11,467 nt of DNA from Legionella genomosp. 1. GTDB taxonomy: Bacteria > Pseudomonadota > Gammaproteobacteria > Legionellales > Legionellaceae. The notes below the pieces were generated by a model. That model was given only the letters and a program-made list of their open reading frames with translations, was not told the origin of the DNA and ran no database searches. The DNA lies in assembly GCA_945901965.1 (NCBI GenBank), contig CAMDMN010000042.1, positions 1 through 11,467 on the forward strand, given 5' to 3'. Below are positions 1 to 8,153 of the stretch, piece after piece (the first letter of the stretch is position 1; each line of letters begins with the position of its first letter). A program made the translations under genes and the position numbers.

Positions 1-1386
1 TTTTTTAATCGCTTAGGTGAGCCCGTATTATTTGATCCATTGCATACTGATTTTATTAGTCAAAATTCTCATATGGCGCTTTTTGCAAATTCAGGTGGTG
101 GAAAATCAGTTGCCATGGGTTGGATTATTAATTCATTGATGGCTACCAAAAATGCCAGAATTGTTTTATTTGAAATGGGTAATTCATTTGATCGGATTCT
201 TATTCATTGCCGTGACAAAGGCAAAATTGCCAAGCAGTTATTATTAAGCAATGAAAAAGGCAAAGCCTTACCTTTAAATCCTTTTTGTGAAGCCTATAAA
301 GCAATACCTGAAATTAGCAGCAACTTAAGTGAAGAAAAAGCAGAACTCTTAGCTAAAAATATAATGCAAATGCATGATGGCTTACATGAAAAAGTTAATC
401 TAAATCAGGAATCTTATCACGATGAGTCAAGAAGCTATTTAGCTGAATTATCCCTTGCCTTACGCACGATGATAACTGAAGCTAATGAAATAGAAGAACG
501 TGCCTTTACCCTTGCTGATGAAACTTTACTAATTGAAGTTTTATCTGATGCCATCCTTACTTCATTTCAAGCCAATATTCCCCAAATGCTTGCCGAACAT
601 GTCTTAGCGGCTTTTGTTCGTCGCTTAGATAAAGAAAATGTTCCCCGTAAAAAAGACAGAATTTTAGATATGCATGACCGATTAAAAAGTTATGTAATTA
701 ATAGCAATAAATCACGTTTTTTTAACGTCCCTACCGAGCCATTAGGTGATTTTGATATTTTTCATGTTGATATATCAGCAATTAAAGATGACAAAGGTAA
801 ATTAGCCTTGGTAATGGTTTCACTATTACCTCGCATTCTTGCCATGGCTGAAGCCAATCAACACGATAGTCGCCCAACATTCCTTTTTATTGATGAATCC
901 CATATTCAATTTCAAATTCCATCAGTTGTGATGAGTGCTTTATTAATAGCGAAAGTTGCCCGTAAATTAGGATTATGGCTAGTACCAAGTACGCAAAATG
1001 TCGCCGATATGAATTCAGAAATGGCGACTAAGATTTTATCGTTAATTGAAACCTGGATTTTATTAGGAGTGGATGAAAAAGAACTAGCTGATGTTCAAAA
1101 ATTCAAGCAATTAACACCTGAGCAAATAGCACTTATTCGTGATATTGATTCACAAAAAGGTTTGTACGCTGAAGCAGTTTTACTCGGCTCCCGCTATCAA
1201 GGTCTCTTTCGTGTCATCCCTACACGCTACATTTTAGCCTTACTTTTAAATGAAAAATCTGAAAAAGCAGAACGACATGCCTTGGAGAAAAATCATGATG
1301 TGCTTAAAGCTGCAGAATTGGTTGCAGAAAAATTGGAAAATAATCATGCGAGCTCAAAAGATGATGTTTATTTTTATGGTGATTAG
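1..1386 (+). CDS. traC: TraC/VirB4-type conjugative transfer ATPase (PFL_4706-like), 3' part
   Basis: This is the C-terminal 461 residues of the ATPase that powers pilus assembly and DNA transfer in a type IV secretion system, working on the cytoplasmic face of the inner membrane. The frame is open from base 1, so the start lies outside the window; a start at base 40 (TTG) would fall just before the nucleotide-binding loop and is not real. The Walker A loop is ANSGGGKS (bases 85-108). Walker B is FLFIDES, with Asp at 892-894 and Glu at 895-897. Downstream, PSTQNVADM matches the TQ motif of VirB4/TraC proteins. The first Walker A Gly is replaced by Ala. Family members run to about 900 residues, so roughly half is seen. 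The 3' end overlaps the next gene by 41 bases. Family assignment is firm; the PFL_4706 subfamily is inferred from the genes that follow. Confidence 0.9.
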   Translation, partial: FFNRLGEPVLFDPLHTDFISQNSHMALFANSGGGKSVAMGWIINSLMATKNARIVLFEMGNSFDRILIHCRDKGKIAKQLLLSNEKGKALPLNPFCEAYKAIPEISSNLSEEKAELLAKNIMQMHDGLHEKVNLNQESYHDESRSYLAELSLALRTMITEANEIEERAFTLADETLLIEVLSDAILTSFQANIPQMLAEHVLAAFVRRLDKENVPRKKDRILDMHDRLKSYVINSNKSRFFNVPTEPLGDFDIFHVDISAIKDDKGKLALVMVSLLPRILAMAEANQHDSRPTFLFIDESHIQFQIPSVVMSALLIAKVARKLGLWLVPSTQNVADMNSEMATKILSLIETWILLGVDEKELADVQKFKQLTPEQIALIRDIDSQKGLYAEAVLLGSRYQGLFRVIPTRYILALLLNEKSEKAERHALEKNHDVLKAAELVAEKLENNHASSKDDVYFYGD

Positions 1387-2341
1387 CGTGACTCATGCTG
1401 AAGATGTAAAACCACCTAATCCCATTAATACATTAGTGTTAACTGCTCGCGTATTAGAAAAGACAATTCATAATTCCCATTATCGCATAATTGGCACATG
1501 CACTTGGTTAAAAAAATTCCCGCCTAATCTTGAGGAAGGACCTGCCATTGAGCAATATTTGCCTGATTTAATTGTAACCGTTTCAAATGAGCCAGGAGCT
1601 AATCCATGGCAAGAGGTGAACCTTCTTTATGAAAATCAGTTAGCTCTTAAAGGCTATCAAACAGCTTTTTCAGAATCTCTAGGGCTGCCATTTGATGTGG
1701 CTGATAGTTCTAGCCAATTAACTCCTCAACATTTAAATGAAGAACGTAGGAGAGTTGTAAGTGTAATTGGAAGTCCCGCAGGCTTATATCGTTTACCTAA
1801 AGTTACTCATAAACCTGAAACAACCTTTGGCAAACCATATTACTCAAGCTTAGCTGATGCGGTATCAGATAGAACAGAAGCTGGAGAAATAGCTTATATG
1901 GCAACTCATCCTAATCTATTAATAGGTCATGAGATAGGAACAACTATTAATCATTGGGGACATGAAATTCCAAGATTAATGCAAGTCACCCAACCCTATC
2001 GCTTTCGAGCATCGGTTGTAGCTGCGATGCATGCCGCTGATATTGTCACCAATACTCAAAGCTTACATATTGCAATGCCTACTAAAAATTCCTGCGGGTC
2101 AAATTGCGTTGTATCTAATGTCATTTACGACCCCAAACATGAGCACGTTCTTTGGCAAGAAGTCTACCCTATAAATCGCATGATTGAGCCAGGTGATGCT
2201 TCAGATTTTGGGGAAGCTGATGATGCTAAAGGCAATGGTAATTATATCTTTGTTATTTGGCGCAAGTACCGCGGGTGTATTTCGCAAAGCGGCAGGCTCA
2301 TATATGGATTTCCTAATGTTGGTAAACCACAAAAACGATAG
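1346..2341 (+). CDS. traU: TraU-like periplasmic conjugation protein (PFL_4710 family)
   Basis: Exported protein of 331 residues in the mating-pair formation apparatus, related to F-plasmid TraU. I chose the ATG at 1346. It has a GGAAA ribosome site about six bases upstream, and it gives a signal peptide (MRAQKMMFIFMVISVTHA, likely cut before ED). The frame is open further upstream to 1250, but only inside traC. Family-like features are the cysteine block IIGTCTWLKKFPP near the mature N-terminus, a long central region rich in Trp and His (NHWGHEIPRLMQVTQPYRFR), a CGSNC pair and a C-terminal WRKYRGC. The overlap with traC suggests translational coupling. In F the TraU protein is periplasmic and needed for DNA transfer; the role here is inferred from family and position. 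Confidence 0.85.
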   Translation: MRAQKMMFIFMVISVTHAEDVKPPNPINTLVLTARVLEKTIHNSHYRIIGTCTWLKKFPPNLEEGPAIEQYLPDLIVTVSNEPGANPWQEVNLLYENQLALKGYQTAFSESLGLPFDVADSSSQLTPQHLNEERRRVVSVIGSPAGLYRLPKVTHKPETTFGKPYYSSLADAVSDRTEAGEIAYMATHPNLLIGHEIGTTINHWGHEIPRLMQVTQPYRFRASVVAAMHAADIVTNTQSLHIAMPTKNSCGSNCVVSNVIYDPKHEHVLWQEVYPINRMIEPGDASDFGEADDAKGNGNYIFVIWRKYRGCISQSGRLIYGFPNVGKPQKR

Positions 2342-2349
2342 GTGAAATA

Positions 2350-3735
2350 ATGAAAACAACTCTATTTTTTAATCTTTTATTAATATCTAGCATAGCATCA
2401 GCTTCGCTTTTACCAATGCAATCTGATTATTATTATAAATTAGGTGGTGATTCGGATGTGTATATCCCACCAGTAAATCGCGACCAAGTTATAGTTATTG
2501 GTGGCAATATCAATACAGGCTCGGGTCTAAATTGTAATTTATTTAATCCTGTAGTTTCTATTTCTAATACCTTTCAAGATTTAAAAAATTCAGTCAGTGG
2601 AATTCCTGCAGGAATTATTGATGGTTTAAAAGGTTCGGTTGCAGGATTTCCCTTATATAAACTGCAACAATCAATGCCAGGATTATATAATATTCTGCAA
2701 AATACTGCCTTTGGTGCACAAAATGAATTTGCTTTAAAGGTGCAAGATTGCCAAGCTGTGAAGCACACTTTAGAAGAAGGTAAATCACCAGTTACTAGTA
2801 TTTTATCAGTATCAGATAGTCAAGGCTGGATGGATGCAGTTAATCGCACCCGCCAAGGTGAAGATGTTGATATCACAAAAACTGCCAAAGATATCGCTAA
2901 AAATGGCGATGATTATGGTCTACCTTGGGTGCATCGTAATGAAGGTAATTCAGGTGGACGCTTACAAAAGCCAATCAAGGTTATTAATGATGTGGTAATT
3001 GCAGGATACAACCTATTATTAAGCCCATCAAGAAGCCTAGATAATCTTAGTGCTCCTGATAATCAAGCTGCAAAATCCAGTCATTTTGTAAGTTACTGGC
3101 CAACGCCTGAAGATGCAGCTCTTTGGGCAGTAATGGTATTAGGCGATATTCAAATAAGTCATAAAAAAGATGCAAATTCGCGTGATGCTAAAGCAGGTGT
3201 TGGCTTATCTACCTTATTACAAAGTTGTCCTAAAACCGCAAGCTCTAAAACTTGTGCTACCAATATTGCAAACTATATTTGGCAACTAGTTGATAAAAAA
3301 ATCCCTTTAAATGAGGCTAATCTTCGCAAACTCAGCGCATCTAATATTTTAATCACTGATGACATCATCATGGGGATTCAACGCATGCCGCGAGAACAAC
3401 AAGTTTTAACGGTGGCAAAACTCAGCGAAGAAATCGCCATTCAAAATTTATTAGATGAAGCAATGATGCTTCGCCGTTTACTGCAAGCAGGTTTTCAAAT
3501 CCAAGAAGTACAAAACTTAAAACCTGCCCAAGCTATGGTAACAACGGCAATCCAAAAACTAGACCACGACATTCATTCACTCTCCTTTGAATCTGAGGTA
3601 CGTAAAAAAATGATGACCAAAACCCTTAATCTAATAATGGACTTACGTGCCAAAGATTTAGCTAACAGTACGCCAGGAGAAGACCACGAACAAGCATTGG
3701 TTAAAAATGGTGCTGTATATCGAAACGATAAATAA
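2350..3735 (+). CDS. Integrating conjugative element protein, PFL_4711 family
   Basis: Exported protein of 461 residues, close to the usual length for this family, always found next to the TraU-like protein in MPF-G elements. An AGGTGA ribosome site overlaps the traU stop codon and lies four bases before the ATG. The signal peptide is MKTTLFFNLLLISSIASA, with likely cleavage after ASA. Recognisable parts are the YYYKLGG segment, the stretch VIGGNINTGSGLNCNLFNPV, the region FQDLKNSVSGIPAGIIDGL, and later LQSCPKTASSKTCATN with a likely disulfide pair. The C-terminal third is helical and charged. Its position and export resemble TraH of the F system, but I see no clear sequence match to TraH, so a TraH role is only an analogy. 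No exact biochemical role is established. Operon with traU (8-base gap) and the TraG-like gene (14-base gap). Confidence 0.82.
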   Translation: MKTTLFFNLLLISSIASASLLPMQSDYYYKLGGDSDVYIPPVNRDQVIVIGGNINTGSGLNCNLFNPVVSISNTFQDLKNSVSGIPAGIIDGLKGSVAGFPLYKLQQSMPGLYNILQNTAFGAQNEFALKVQDCQAVKHTLEEGKSPVTSILSVSDSQGWMDAVNRTRQGEDVDITKTAKDIAKNGDDYGLPWVHRNEGNSGGRLQKPIKVINDVVIAGYNLLLSPSRSLDNLSAPDNQAAKSSHFVSYWPTPEDAALWAVMVLGDIQISHKKDANSRDAKAGVGLSTLLQSCPKTASSKTCATNIANYIWQLVDKKIPLNEANLRKLSASNILITDDIIMGIQRMPREQQVLTVAKLSEEIAIQNLLDEAMMLRRLLQAGFQIQEVQNLKPAQAMVTTAIQKLDHDIHSLSFESEVRKKMMTKTLNLIMDLRAKDLANSTPGEDHEQALVKNGAVYRNDK

Positions 3736-3749
3736 TAGGAGTTATATAA

Positions 3750-6227
3750 ATGATTGTATTTAGTCCGCTTGCTTTATATACCACTTATTTAGGCTGGCAG
3801 CAGTTTGATTTGCTCTTTGATGCTCTATGGCAAACAGGATTGTTGTATATAGGGTTTTTAGTAATTGGCTATCGATTTTTAAAAAATGTTTTAGCTCCTG
3901 CAGGCTCAACTCAGCAAGCAGCAGAATATGCGCTTAATCATTTTCTTTATGAATTAGCCGTCACTTTTTTAATTTGTAGTTTATTTATTTATCCTTGCGT
4001 ACCTTTAGAGCAAAAAGGTTTGTCATTTAAACCGCTTTGTACCATGAAAAAAGGCTCTAACTTAAATACTTCTACCATTAAGGATAGTGGCACTACTTAT
4101 GATGAAGCGTTTGCTGATGTACTAACCAATCAAGTCAAAATCCCCATTGGCTTTTCTATTTTGCAAAATTATATGTCTAGCCTTACTTATGGCCTTATGA
4201 AAGTCACAGGGTGTACTGATAGTTTGCAAGCCATTCAAGGGGATTTGGTATCAACCTATATTCCAACCGATTTAAGGCAACAAGCATTACAATTTCATAA
4301 GCAATGTTTTCTGGAAGCTCGTAGCACTTATTTAAGTGAAGAACATGATGAGGCAGAAACTAAGAAAATAGAAAAAATTTTAAAGCGTCATGACGGAGAA
4401 GAAGATTTAAACTGGATGGGTTCAAAAACCTTTCGCACCTTGTATTACAACAAATTAACTGCCCGAGAACCAGTTCCTGGATTTGCGTTCCAAAATTATC
4501 CCAATCCTAACTTTGAGCAAGCGGCTAAAGATGATTCGTCGGTCAAAAATCACATGCCTATTAACGGCTATCCAACTTGCAATCAATGGTGGGAAAAGAT
4601 TAGAACTGATTTAGTCCAAGCTTCTGAAAAAGCTAGCTACTTTGATAAGCACATAGGTAGCATTGATGTTGCCAATCGGGTTAATGTTTACAAAGCCAAA
4701 CATAAACTTGCCTGGAATTCAGATATCACGCCTGAAGACTATATAGCCAAAGTCTTATTAAAAGACAGTCGTGATCTGCAAATCAAAAGTACTGAATCAT
4801 TTATTGATCCAACTAATAATAGCGTAGGAACAGTGCTTTCAAGAGGATTAGTTAATGCAAGCCAATCTTTAAAATCTTGGACCACAACACCGCTTAAACG
4901 CGAAGCAACATTGCAAACTCTTCCTGTAATGCATGCGTTTTTCTATTTTTTCCTCATTATTTTCACACCATTAGTATTAGCTTTAAGTGGATATAGTCCA
5001 CGTGCTCTAGGTAGTCTTTGCGGATTATTTACCATCACTATATTTTTTAATCTCAACTCACTGAATGAAATTTCGCATTGTGCCTCTTGCCTTTTGAAGG
5101 AAGAAAACTCCAGAGTTTCACAGATTAAGAGACAAAGAATAGATAAGATGTGTTTTTCCTGCGACCCTCAAGAAGTAAATGGGCCAATTATTAAAGGCGA
5201 ACTCTACCGAATAGAATATGAAGGTGGTAATGGTGAAAAACCTTCCCTTCTTATTGGTGAACAAAGAATTAAACTAAATCATGAGGCTAAGAATGCAGGC
5301 ACCCGTATTGAGCAGATAGATAGCCATGGAACCGCATGGATTAAGGAATCAATTTTTTTTGATTACTACACCGTTGTGACTTATATACTGAAAATCGCGC
5401 CTACGGGTGAACTTCAAGCTGTTTTTAGATTACCTAAAATCCCTGTTGATGATTATGTGGCTCATTCTATTGCTATTAGTGACAAAGGAGAGGTTTGGGT
5501 AATGAGCGGACAGTCAAAGGGCTTAACCTTTGATGTCGTTGAAGCACTACCTGAAGAGAAGCAACTTCAATTCTTAGAGCCTCATAAACTAACATCTTTA
5601 GAAAGGCCAAATAGCACATTGATCTTGCAACCCCAAGCATTGGCCCCATTATCTACAGAGGAACCTTGTCAATCAAGAACAGATATGTTTATTAGCGCCT
5701 TACGATATCTTTATCATTATCAGTGTTTTCTAAGTCAGGCCATCGAGAATGATTCAAGTTGCTCCGGTCGTGCCATACCCGAATATTTGATAGGAAAAGA
5801 GTCACAATGTTTATTCTCAGTAAGTTATAGTTGGGGTGGTTTTGATTCAGTGGAGTCATTTAGTGAAAAAGTTGAACTTATAAAAGCAGGTAATGTAAAT
5901 ACATCCATTCCTCCATTAACTGCATGTACCACAGGTGTTGATTGCTCTGGTTTTGTCTCAAATTTATGGGGACTGAAGACTAAGTGGAACACGGGTCAAA
6001 TTTTTGAGAAAACAACACATATATATATTGATTTGATGAAAACAGGTGATGTGTTTGTTAAACCAAACAATCACGTTTTATTCTATGCCTCGCGAATTAA
6101 TGACGAGTTATCTACTTTTGAGTCTACTGTACGTCCAGGCAAAGTTATTTCAAGTCAGCATGAGATTGGATGGTTTGTACAGCATGGGTATTTCCCAAGG
6201 ATTGCCTTTAATGCATGCGAAGAGTAA
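3750..6227 (+). CDS. TraG-N-type membrane protein fused to an NlpC/P60-like peptidase domain
   Basis: Protein of 825 residues with two unlike parts. The ribosome site AGGAG lies eight bases before the ATG. Residues 1 to about 434 match the TraG N-terminal family of MPF-G elements: membrane segments near 24-44 and 64-83, the motif NWMGS at about 221-225, CNQWW from 277, and two more membrane segments near 395-413 and 418-436. Normal family members continue with a WW..ARWLDSW-like segment and end near 500 residues; here that is absent. From about residue 435 (base about 5050) the sequence is unrelated. It is first a beta-rich stretch with propeller-like turns (GTAWIKES, KGEVWVMSG), then an NlpC/P60-like C40 domain with YSWGG (693-697), nucleophile Cys732 in DCSGFV, and His775 in NNHVLFYA. 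NlpC/P60 enzymes usually cut cell-wall peptides. An in-frame ATG at 5148 (residue 467) could start the second part alone, but it has no signal peptide. The TraG part is firm; the peptidase call is motif-based. Confidence 0.8.
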   Translation: MIVFSPLALYTTYLGWQQFDLLFDALWQTGLLYIGFLVIGYRFLKNVLAPAGSTQQAAEYALNHFLYELAVTFLICSLFIYPCVPLEQKGLSFKPLCTMKKGSNLNTSTIKDSGTTYDEAFADVLTNQVKIPIGFSILQNYMSSLTYGLMKVTGCTDSLQAIQGDLVSTYIPTDLRQQALQFHKQCFLEARSTYLSEEHDEAETKKIEKILKRHDGEEDLNWMGSKTFRTLYYNKLTAREPVPGFAFQNYPNPNFEQAAKDDSSVKNHMPINGYPTCNQWWEKIRTDLVQASEKASYFDKHIGSIDVANRVNVYKAKHKLAWNSDITPEDYIAKVLLKDSRDLQIKSTESFIDPTNNSVGTVLSRGLVNASQSLKSWTTTPLKREATLQTLPVMHAFFYFFLIIFTPLVLALSGYSPRALGSLCGLFTITIFFNLNSLNEISHCASCLLKEENSRVSQIKRQRIDKMCFSCDPQEVNGPIIKGELYRIEYEGGNGEKPSLLIGEQRIKLNHEAKNAGTRIEQIDSHGTAWIKESIFFDYYTVVTYILKIAPTGELQAVFRLPKIPVDDYVAHSIAISDKGEVWVMSGQSKGLTFDVVEALPEEKQLQFLEPHKLTSLERPNSTLILQPQALAPLSTEEPCQSRTDMFISALRYLYHYQCFLSQAIENDSSCSGRAIPEYLIGKESQCLFSVSYSWGGFDSVESFSEKVELIKAGNVNTSIPPLTACTTGVDCSGFVSNLWGLKTKWNTGQIFEKTTHIYIDLMKTGDVFVKPNNHVLFYASRINDELSTFESTVRPGKVISSQHEIGWFVQHGYFPRIAFNACEE

Positions 6228-6420
6228 CTGTTTGAGGTAAATAAAGAAATTACGAAACTTGAGGCTCAATGAAATAGTCAATTCACTGAAGGACGAAAGT
6301 CACTTGGTGGGTAGCGAAGACCACAACTGCGATCTAACTACCTGCCAATTACTATAAAGTTCATGTTTATTGGTTATGAAACACTGTATTAATTTTTAGA
6401 GAACAAACTGATTTAGTATT
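6228..6420. other. Gap after the transfer operon, no recognised gene
   Basis: No gene or clear terminator was recognised. On the + strand an open stretch of 38 codons runs from 6241 to a stop at 6355-6357, including NEIVNSLKDESHLVGSEDHN. It has no ATG or ribosome site and could be the tail of a lost gene. The same DNA has complementary pieces (GGTAG 6310-6314 with CTACC 6338-6342, and GACGAAAGTC with a GAAA loop), too weak to call an RNA. Confidence 0.4.
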
Positions 6421-6449
6421 TTGCCTAGCATATGGAACCATAATATAAT
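6421..6449 (+). promoter_or_regulatory. Predicted sigma70 promoter of the small exported protein
   Basis: The -35 box is TTGCCT (6421-6426, four of six consensus bases). A 17-base spacer follows, then a perfect -10 box TATAAT (6444-6449). Transcription would start near 6456, about 14 bases before the ATG at 6470. The gene is therefore likely expressed independently of the transfer operon. Confidence 0.6.
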
Positions 6450-6469
6450 AATAGCTTTTGGATAAGAGT

Positions 6470-7015
6470 ATGAAAAAATTAAGATTACTACTTCTTTATG
6501 TTGCCTGTTGTCCGCTTATCGTTCATGCTAATCTGCTAACAAGTATGAAATCGTACTTGCATAATCATAATATTATTTCTTGTGATCAATATTTAACGAA
6601 GTATTTTACATCACCAGTTATGAGCGTTATTCGGTTTTATGAAATTACCGCCACAAATGGCCCATATGCTATGGTCAATTTTGATATTCTTCTGGATAGG
6701 AAAGATATTCAATTTTCAATTCATAAATCTGTAACGGTAAGTCAATTTGACAATATATGTTCGTTTGAGTTTTTTTCGTCACATGTTTGGAATATGGGGT
6801 GTGATAGTGTTTTGAAGTTACCTTTAAATGAAGTAGAAAAAAAAACATATGCTTGGAAAAAGATGAAAAACTTCAATGTAAGCCGTCAGAAGGCCTTTTA
6901 TGGTAAAAATGGAGATGGAACTGACTATAGAAGATTCTTTAAAGATGTTTGGACAAAAGATGGGGATATTTGTTTAGTAGAAACTCATGAGGTTTTCAGT
7001 GGAAAAATAAGCTAG
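6470..7015 (+). CDS. Small exported protein with four cysteines, unknown function
   Basis: Protein of 181 residues that I do not recognise. The ATG at 6470 gives a classic signal peptide (MKKLRLLLLYVACCPLIVHA, likely cut before NLL). A TTG at 6458 in the same frame would add four residues but sits at the predicted transcription start, so I prefer the ATG; the ribosome site (GGATAAGAG) is only fair. The mature part has four cysteines (ISCDQ, NICSF, MGCDS, DICLV), fitting two disulfides and a periplasmic or secreted protein. It looks like a compact mixed alpha/beta fold with alternating hydrophobic strands and ends in a basic, aromatic region. It has its own promoter and lies between the transfer operon and transposase debris, so it is probably cargo. 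Alternatives are an ICE exclusion or accessory factor, or an exported effector. Confidence 0.7.
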   Translation: MKKLRLLLLYVACCPLIVHANLLTSMKSYLHNHNIISCDQYLTKYFTSPVMSVIRFYEITATNGPYAMVNFDILLDRKDIQFSIHKSVTVSQFDNICSFEFFSSHVWNMGCDSVLKLPLNEVEKKTYAWKKMKNFNVSRQKAFYGKNGDGTDYRRFFKDVWTKDGDICLVETHEVFSGKIS

Positions 7016-7146
7016 GGAATTGATGTGTGACCAGTAGGTTATTATTAGCTCTCACTGTCGTTTAATAATTCATCACTGGGGCAAGTCGATTGTTCAACTA
7101 ATAAAAGCCATTATATACTTCATTTTTTATTATTTTGTAACCTAGC

Positions 7147-7346
7147 ATGTCAAGACCACAGCGCATAATTTATGAAAATGCTTATTATCATGTGATGAAC
7201 CGTGGAGCGGGGCGTCGCGAAATATTCAATAATTATATGGATCGAGAGATATTTTTACAAAGCTTGGTGAGGCACGCAATCAATTTTGTATAGTGGTGCA
7301 TGCCTATTGTTTGATGTGTAATCACTATCATTTGTTGATTAAAACC
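7147..7346 (+). pseudogene. REP-associated tyrosine transposase (RAYT, Y1/HUH), frameshifted remnant
   Basis: The N-terminal half of a Y1-type transposase, the family that handles REP palindromes. From the ATG at 7147 it reads MSRPQRIIYENAYYHVMNRG and continues to IFLQSL, then runs into a stop at 7291-7293. Homology continues in another frame from about 7266 with GEARNQFCIVVHAYCLMCNH, followed by YHLLIKT to 7346. The metal-binding HYH of the HUH motif is at 7323-7331. One base appears lost near 7261-7268. Sequence after 7346, where the catalytic Tyr region should follow, no longer matches. No functional product is expected. The lost 3' end abuts the DUF2867 gene on the other strand. Confidence 0.88.
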
Positions 7347-7371
7347 CTTCAGGTTCGGATGGATCAGAAGG

Positions 7372-7941
7372 CTAAATGCAGTCCCTCAAGGTACCATTAT
7401 TGTTATCAGATGAATCAGTATAGGTATTTTTATTGAGAATATTGTTTATTAGCCGCATCATAACCAGCCTATGAAACGGCGAAATAATAAACATATAAAC
7501 ATTACCCAGCTTATTGTTAAAATTAACAATCGTTGAAACTATCACTTCGGTCTCATCAGTATGCTTACGCTTCAATATTGACATCTTGATATTGAGATGC
7601 CTGTCATTTAATATCAAAATCATCTCATTTTCATCGAATGACTCTATAGTAAAGATGTCAAGCTTGGCGATAGTCAATTTATCAGCACCTAAATGGTTAA
7701 TGTAATCTACCTTACCTAGCTGGCCTACATCCTTCAGTCCCAATAATTTAACTATTTTATTTCTTATAAATAACAATGAATTTATCCAAACAGGGGTGTT
7801 GTTGACCATTAGCATATAGATATGCAAATGGTCTAATTCATTTTTAACAGTGGTGACAGAATATGAATCATTAAAATCTGCTGCAATAGACTCCTTAACA
7901 CTTTTGCTATCGTATGGAAAATCACACTTTTTAACTTTCAT
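7372..7941 (-). CDS. DUF2867 family protein
   Basis: Protein of 189 residues of the DUF2867 family, whose members are thought to have a polyketide-cyclase/START-like fold and whose function is not known. Typical signatures are present: WINSLLFIRNKIVKLLGLK (residues 52-70), DRHLNIKMSIL (113-123) and SPFHRLV (154-160). The ATG has an AGGGAT ribosome site eight bases upstream (7948-7953). No signal peptide is seen, so it is probably cytoplasmic. The last 15 or so residues are polar and low in complexity (TDSSDNNNGTLRDCI) and run up against the transposase remnant, so the native C-terminus may have been replaced. In other bacteria DUF2867 domains occur fused to NAD(P)-binding SDR-like domains, for example in YbjT-type proteins. 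The nearby SDR on the same strand may therefore be meaningful. The gap of 260 bases to that gene argues against tight coupling. Confidence 0.82.
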   Translation of the reverse strand: MKVKKCDFPYDSKSVKESIAADFNDSYSVTTVKNELDHLHIYMLMVNNTPVWINSLLFIRNKIVKLLGLKDVGQLGKVDYINHLGADKLTIAKLDIFTIESFDENEMILILNDRHLNIKMSILKRKHTDETEVIVSTIVNFNNKLGNVYMFIISPFHRLVMMRLINNILNKNTYTDSSDNNNGTLRDCI

Positions 7942-8153
7942 TTTAATATCCCTACAATGCTTAATAAGAGAAGTAATAAATCATATTCTATTAACACAGG
8001 AAGAACTTGGGAATATTTCTTTTTTTTCAACTATATACCCTAATATCCTTTTATTAACCGATATCTCCGAGATTCCTGAATAGCAATCACTTTGATTTTT
8101 ACGCAATATAAATTTACTGGAATTTAATATATCCTTCTGTTGCATGTATATTA

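Noticed and set aside
1250..1345. Upstream extension of the TraU-like gene to 1250
   Set aside because: It lies wholly within traC, lacks a ribosome site and would bury the signal peptide; the ATG at 1346 fits better.
2574..2768. Minus-strand open frame of 64 codons
   Set aside because: Shadow of the PFL_4711-type gene, with no ribosome site or recognisable protein.
6046..6240. + strand open frame of 64 codons
   Set aside because: Overlaps the peptidase domain in another frame; the domain frame carries the motifs.
6290..6345. Possible structured RNA (GACGAAAGTC hairpin and GGTAG/CTACC pairing)
   Set aside because: Stems are short and mutually incompatible in part, and it matches no RNA family I know.
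6424..7148. Repeated octamer CCTAGCAT at 6424-6431 and 7141-7148
   Set aside because: Eight bases in AT-rich DNA with no flanking similarity; probably chance, not an attachment site.
7514..8083. Two + strand open frames of 63 and 77 codons
   Set aside because: The first (7514-7705) lies wholly antisense to the DUF2867 gene. The second (7850-8083) overlaps that gene's 5' end and runs into the AT-rich intergenic gap. Neither has a clear ribosome site.
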